NCBI GenBank assembly: GCA_904063045.1
Contig: CAJFCJ010000032.1
Coordinates: 232,612 to 296,611, forward strand
Source of the DNA: Dimorphilus gyrociliatus
Taxonomy: Eukaryota > Annelida > Polychaeta > Dinophilidae
Direction: 5' to 3'
DNA length: 64,000 nt
Part shown: in pieces, positions 58,582-64,000 of the stretch
How the letters are laid out: each line of letters begins with the position of its first letter
How positions within the stretch are numbered: the first letter of the stretch is position 1
The notes under the pieces: generated by a model
Seen by the model: only the letters and a program-made list of their open reading frames with translations
Databases searched by the model: none
What the model was told of the DNA's origin: nothing
Translations under genes and position numbers: made by a program

Positions 58582-59112
58582 ATATTCTAACACGATTATT
58601 GATACACTAATTGTCAAAGTCGCTGCTAGATAATGAAAACTTATGTACAATAATAAAATAAGGAGTTTGATGTTAGAATCATTTCGAATTACATGCGGAT
58701 ATCGTCTACAACAACACAGCAGCCACAAATAATTAATTACTTTTAGTATTTGGGCGTGTTTTGTAATCGTTTCGATAAGCATTTTAACTATGAACTCTAA
58801 ATAAACAATTAGAAAACACATAAGAAAACTTCTCTAGTAAGTTCGCTGATCACAAAGTCAACAAAAGATGTACAAAGTAACAAATATGATAATAAAATAT
58901 AACATTAAGCCTTTTCCTTATCATTCAGTCGATTATCGAAAATTTTCAATTTTCTCTTCTGCGTATATAAGTTACGGTTCAGGTAACCAGTTTTTATTCA
59001 AAGTTGATGCATTTTTCATAAATTTTTACGATGTATTTGAATATATATATATTTGTATATATATAAACATTACGTAATAATGGAAGTATATTCATATATG
59101 CGCATATTCAAA

Positions 59113-59144
<32 letters not shown>

Positions 59145-59869
59145 AATTTTTGCTTTTTATCTGCTTCCTACAAAGTTTGTAAAATATCTTGTAAAAGATT
59201 ATGTTTTGAAATGAAAGGTCAAGGTTAAATATCAAAGCGGAAACGCGCAAAGTTTACCTTAGCACCCAGGGTCAAGAATTGTAAAAGCAACGTCCAAGCT
59301 GACCCTGTTGAATTTTGGACGATTGGTCTAGGATTATTGAAAATAATCAAGTAAGGCACTACTTTAGATTTATCTATTGTCTGGATTAAATGTGATTACT
59401 ACTGTTCCCGCGGTTTATCGTCATAATATATGCATAGCAACCGAACAATAAGATCTTTTTACAATTGCTTTTGAATGAACTGTTTGAACAATTAATAGTT
59501 TTTATTGTATTCAACTAATCCAGAATAAGTCGTGGTTTTACTATATCTTTTTTGAATATTTATTTTATAAATGTAACTTTTAACCTTGAAGGAAAGATTA
59601 TGGGAAAAGTGAATAAACAAAGGAATTCCTTTATGGAAATTATTATAACAATAAATCATTTATCGAAGTTAAATAGCTGACTCTTGTGACCTCTTACTTT
59701 ATTCTTTGTTATATTTTTATATTAGAGAAATTGTCAAAAGCGAGATTATACTAATTCGAAAAACTTGTGAAAATTTGTGTGTAATTGCTTATTAAATGTA
59801 AATAAAGTTGTTTAGTTTTTTGTTGTTAAGGTAAATAAACATATTTAATATAATTATTTTTAATATGAA
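58582..59869. other. Intergenic region
   Basis: 1.3 kb. (TA)n at 59095-59142; a TTCCCGCGG element near 59405 (E2F-like) about 460 bp before the LRRC74-like gene. ORFs at 58495-59077 are unsupported. Confidence 0.6.
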
Positions 59870-62800
59870 ATGGAATTTTCAACAGTTTGTAAGATGAGGA
59901 CCGAGAATAGCATGAATCGTTCCACTTCGAAAAGGATTGTTGTCAGGCGTTCACAAAGTGGAAGAAAGTCCAGACCTTTGAGCTCCGTCTCGTTTCCACA
60001 TGATTTAGAGACGTCTATAATTGTAGACGATCAGAGAAATGAAGAAACGGAGAACATGAATTGGGATACTGACTTGGAAAATGATGAACTGGATCGAAAG
60101 TATGATCACTCGAGCGAAGCCGCATATATAGAAATTAGCAGGAAGAACAATGTAATACCCGCTTCATATTTTTTACGACATATGCACGACGTTCACTTGG
60201 ATATGAAACATCACGGATTGGGACCAATTGCCGTTAAACCACTGGCAATATCATTAGTTGTTTGTATTCTTTAATTGCTTTAGAAACAAACCTACCTTTT
60301 AGTTCATTATCAAGTGGCGTTTGTATCTATTTACCTTAGAGATTTAAAATATTTAGCTTAACGACTTTAATCAATTAAGTTGCTACTTACTAAAGAGGAA
60401 AATCGCTTAAAATTTACAAGATATAATATATGAATAGATAATATAAATACGCAAAAATATTATACTTTCTATTTTTATTAATTTCTCCTTTCTTCTTTCC
60501 TACTCTTCTTCCAGAGTAATACGCAGGTACTCGTATTGGATTTGTCAGATAATTGGCTTGGGCCAACTGGAGGTGAAGCAATATGTGATATGCTTAAAGA
60601 AAATATATACATTACAGATGTTGTAAGTAATTCATCCTCTTTTTTTGGATACTTTATTATTTAGAATTAATAAAATATACTATTTTATTCTAGTTGCTGG
60701 CTGATAACCATCTGGACGTTCAATTTGCAAAACAACTCGTTGACGTTCTCCAAGGAAATATAACTATTAAAAAGTTGAATTTGTCTGGAAATGATTTTGA
60801 TGATAGGGCTGCTGTCCATTTGGCTGAAGCAATTACGGTACTATTATTACTATTATTATCATATCTATTACTATATTTTTTTGTCAAAATTTGACCTAAT
60901 AAATTCATTTATAAAGAATACAACAAGAATTGAATACTTGAATTTGAGTCATAATCACTTGTGCGAGGAGGCTGGTATAATTCTGGGCCCTGCTATTTCG
61001 GAGAATAGCTCCATTAAAGAATTGGACTTGAGTTGGAATACGTTAAGAAGAAAAGGGGCTAAAGGAATCGCTACCGGATTAAAGGTTAGATATTATTTGA
61101 TTTTATGAATATTTTCATTATTTAAAATTACACTGTTTTCTCGTTTAGACAAATATATTGCTTCAAAAACTAGACTTATCGTGGAATGGCTTTGGCACAG
61201 AAGGAGCACTAGCTTTGGGAGATGCTCTAAAAGCTAATAATGTTTTAGAAGAGCTTGATGTATCTAATAATAGATTAACTGCTGAAGCAGCTGTTCTTAT
61301 TGGTAAAGGTTTATCTGTCAATGAAACACTGAGAATCTTAAAAATGGGTCAAAATCCTATGCAAAGTGCAGGTTGTTACGCAATATGTGCGTCTATGCTG
61401 AAAAATCCTAATACAGCTTTGGAGATACTTGACTTTGAGGTGACTATTAAACTACGACTACCTGTTGCTTTACATTATCGTTTAAATTTTTATCAATTTT
61501 AATTACAGAGTATCCTCGTCAATAAAGATTTTGACGAAGTATTTAAAAAGGTTCAAGAACAACTGAATAAATCAATTATTTTGAAACACGGAGGTGATCC
61601 TATACCTAAAAAGCCAAAGGTACTAATTATTTATGTCCATTTTCCGGATACTTTTCACAAACCTTTGAACATTACAGGCTAGAGTACATCCTATGGTGAA
61701 ATTACGCAACTACATCGAAAAGAATAATTTAAGATTGGTAGATTTCTTTAATAAATTTGATAAAGATCATAGCATGAGCGTCACCAGAGAAGAGTTTACA
61801 GAAGGTTTAGAGGTAAATAATTATAAGTTATTAAATCAACAGATCACAATTAAGAAGACAATAATAATAATAATAATAATAATAACAGAGCCTTATTCTG
61901 CATTTAAATGATTTATTTCATTAATTTTGAATTTATATATATATTTATATAAAAGTTGTTTATATTTCTAAGAAGTAAGAAAATTATTTAATTATTTTAT
62001 AGAACATTTTTTTTTCATCTTTCTTGAATTTTTGTTTGAACAAAATTTTTTTTTAAATATTTTCTTACAGAAACTTTGTCAGGTAAAAAACTAGAAAATT
62101 CATAAATAATAATATGATAAACAAAGAAATTTATCCAAATTAAAATCCATTGAATATAAAAAAAACCTCTAATGTTGAAGTTCTTCTCTAATTTACCTTT
62201 TTATTTCCTTCTATACAATTTTTATTTTTTGTTTATATTTGCTTTTGTATATAATATTTAAAAACATCATGTTAATTTTAATTAATTATATGTTAATAAG
62301 TAGCTATTTTTTAAGTAAAGCGCTTAATTTAACATTATATTTATATTGGATCAGGCTCTATTAATTCTTATATATATATATATAACTTTTATTGAATGCT
62401 TTTTGAATGAAGACGTGCTTTGAACAATTCATTTTGATTAGCCAATTTATTTAAAAAAAATTCAAATCGGAAATGTGTTCAAAATTTTTCCTACAAAATG
62501 AGAAAAAAGAAAACCAAGCTCTTTTTTATTTCTTTTCATAGAATTTTTCATTGTTTTATTTTTTATCTTTTACGAAAACCAGCTTGTTTTTACTTCCTTT
62601 TTGAGCTAAAAATAGAAAGTATTTTTTACTCTTTTTTTTTTACAAAATATCTAAATCTCTTTTCTCTAAAATCTTCTCTCGGCTAACAAAAATATCCCAG
62701 AAAATAATAATCCTAGCTTATTTGTTTGATAACCTAAACACCAAAAAATCGAATATTCTACTATTTTTTACTCTATCCAATAATATTAAGCTTTATGTGT

Positions 62801-63881
62801 ATTTCCAAACAGGAAACTGGAATTAAACTAACTGATGACGAAGTTACTCAGCTATTAGACGAGTTAGATAAAGATGGTGACGGTGAAATAAATTACAGGT
62901 ATGATTGTATAATAGGGCTATTAATAATTGAAAACAAAGTAAGGTATATACAGTATATAACACAGATTAACTTTTATATAAAATAGAAATTAATTTTTTA
63001 CAAACTTTTTGTTTAAAACAAAAAATTAGAAATAAAATGAGAGGAAAGAGAAAATATAAGCCTTCACCTTCATTTTTATGTTTAGTTTTGCTGGGTTTTT
63101 GCTTATAGACTTATACTGTAAAAATAAATAGAAAAAGAAAAAAAAACAAGTATTGCTTGCTGTATTATCATTAATATAATTATTATCATTAGTATTATTG
63201 TTATGATTACTCTTTTACCTCTGATTCATTCTAACATATTCGAAAATGATTTGTAATTTTCTAGCGAACTGGTTGTCGGATTTCTAGAAATCGGCAAAAA
63301 GGTTTATTGTCGTTCTTGGTATTGTAAAAGTTTCTCAATTTTAAAAGATGTATATCTTGATATTGAAGGGATTTGTACTATGTTATCTTTCAAAAAAAAG
63401 CAAACATTCTCTCTTTATCTTTTCTTCCTTCTCGATTATTGAAGGTATCGGTAAACAATTATTCATATACATATATACTTATATTCTTTATTACTTTTTT
63501 TTATGTTTTCATTCAAATCTATATACTTTTTCTTTTTTTTTTTAATACATGTCCACTAACTATGGTTACTTGAAGGTTAAATAGACGTTTCGGCGTCTAT
63601 TAACTGACTTAATTATTGTCTAAACGTATTATGGTAAACATCTGCATGTTATGGAAATTTGTATTTTTCATTTATTTTACTAAACATATAAGAAAACTTA
63701 TTACTACTATTTTTATTATTATATATAAAGCCTTTGCTTTAGCCAGTTGATAGTTGAAAATATTAATATTTGCTTATTTAATTTCAGTGAACTAGTGATG
63801 GGTCATCAAGATTTTACAGAAAAAGAAAAACGTATAAGTACATCTGTTTCTCTAATGATGAAATCTCATACTACCTTATAA
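59870..63881 (+). CDS. LRRC74A: LRRC74-like leucine-rich-repeat and EF-hand protein
   Basis: Nine exons (508 aa): 59870-60259, 60515-60622, 60694-60837, 60917-61084, 61149-61439, 61509-61619, 61678-61812, 62813-62898, 63788-63881. Introns 1-7 are all phase 0, as in modular LRR genes. The N-terminus (1-95) is basic and unstructured; VIPASYFLRHM...HHGLGPIA leads into RNH1-type repeats at about 130-370 (LDLSDNWLGPTGGEAIC, LNLSHNHLCEEAG, LDLSWNGFGTEGALALGDAL, LDVSNNRLTAEAA). Two EF-hand loops follow: DKDHSMSVTREE (432-443, with Ser at positions 5 and 7, perhaps weak) and DKDGDGEINYSE (468-479, canonical). A calcium-responsive scaffold role, often in cilia or sperm for this family, is inference. 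The ATG at 59870 is chosen; one at 59894 is an alternative. Confidence 0.92.
61813..62812 (+). other. LRRC74-like intron 7
   Basis: 1000 bp, very AT-rich, with (AAT)n at 61859-61883 and (TA)n near 62372. The ORF at 62498-62686 is noise. Confidence 0.6.
62899..63787 (+). other. LRRC74-like intron 8
   Basis: 889 bp, AT-rich. Nothing recognised. Confidence 0.6.
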
Positions 63882-64000
63882 AAATTAATTAATATACTAA
63901 TCAAACTATTAACCCTATATTTTTGATTTTATTTTTTCTCATATGAATTAATCACGTTTACTGTTTAGTGTTAAATCTATTTCCTATACTCATTTTTTGT

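Noticed and set aside
1..64000. Transposons, integrated viral genes, CRISPR arrays, bacterial operons
   Set aside because: No transposase, reverse transcriptase or capsid-like reading frame, no spaced direct-repeat array, and gene structure is plainly eukaryotic.

Overview
This is a eukaryotic, animal nuclear window. It is strongly AT-rich and full of (TA)n, (GA)n and (CATA)n microsatellites. Genes are split by GT-AG introns, most of them only 50 to 150 bp long, and a nuclear tRNA-Ser is present. The gene set (PTF1A, peripherin-type tetraspanin, ANKIB1, SNX4, CNC/NRF factor with a KEAP1 motif, ACBD5, EPHX4, COX4) is that of a bilaterian. A small heat shock protein with two alpha-crystallin domains and a flatworm-like N-terminus suggests a spiralian, possibly flatworm-like, animal; that placement is inference. 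Most genes were rebuilt by joining exons whose splice sites and reading phases agree. Nothing prokaryotic, no CRISPR and no recognisable transposon was seen.

Left part (1-8.3 kb): the 3' end of a plus-strand gene, two small hypothetical minus-strand genes, then three minus-strand genes in a row. These are PTF1A, a six-exon peripherin/ROM1-like tetraspanin, and a single-exon Tctex1-type dynein light chain. A tRNA-Ser(AGA) gene sits on the opposite strand inside the only long intron of the tetraspanin, between two CTCF-like motifs. The PTF1A upstream region holds a cluster of cAMP-response-type elements and a bipartite PTF1-like site.

8.3-15.4 kb is repeat-rich and holds one gene: a three-exon plus-strand precursor of a secreted eight-cysteine peptide with an inhibitor-cystine-knot (agatoxin-like) framework. 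From 15.4 to 21.0 kb come two tandem secreted LamG/concanavalin-like paralogues and an ankyrin-SOCS-box protein, all plus strand. At 21.5-23.2 kb lies the two-domain sHSP on the minus strand, with a small plus-strand ORF nested in its intron. 23.2-28.7 kb is mostly repeat-rich intergenic DNA.

Right part (28.7-64 kb) is dense: a catalytic-core inositol-trisphosphate 3-kinase (+); ANKIB1 (-, 12 exons); SNX4 (-, 9 exons); a short CNC/NRF bZIP factor (-); ACBD5 (-, 8 exons); EPHX4 (-); then COX4 (+, divergent from EPHX4) and an LRRC74-like LRR/EF-hand protein (+, 9 exons). The genes do not form one pathway. Functional groupings include ubiquitin ligation (ANKIB1, the SOCS-box protein), endosome and peroxisome membrane contacts (SNX4, ACBD5), stress response (NRF, sHSP, EPHX4) and mitochondrial respiration (COX4).

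The most unusual signals are the orphan cystine-knot peptide gene, the recurrent CTCF-like motif (nine copies, two sharing an identical 14-mer), the nested tRNA, the paired secreted LamG genes, and short motif clusters near PTF1A and upstream of SNX4.
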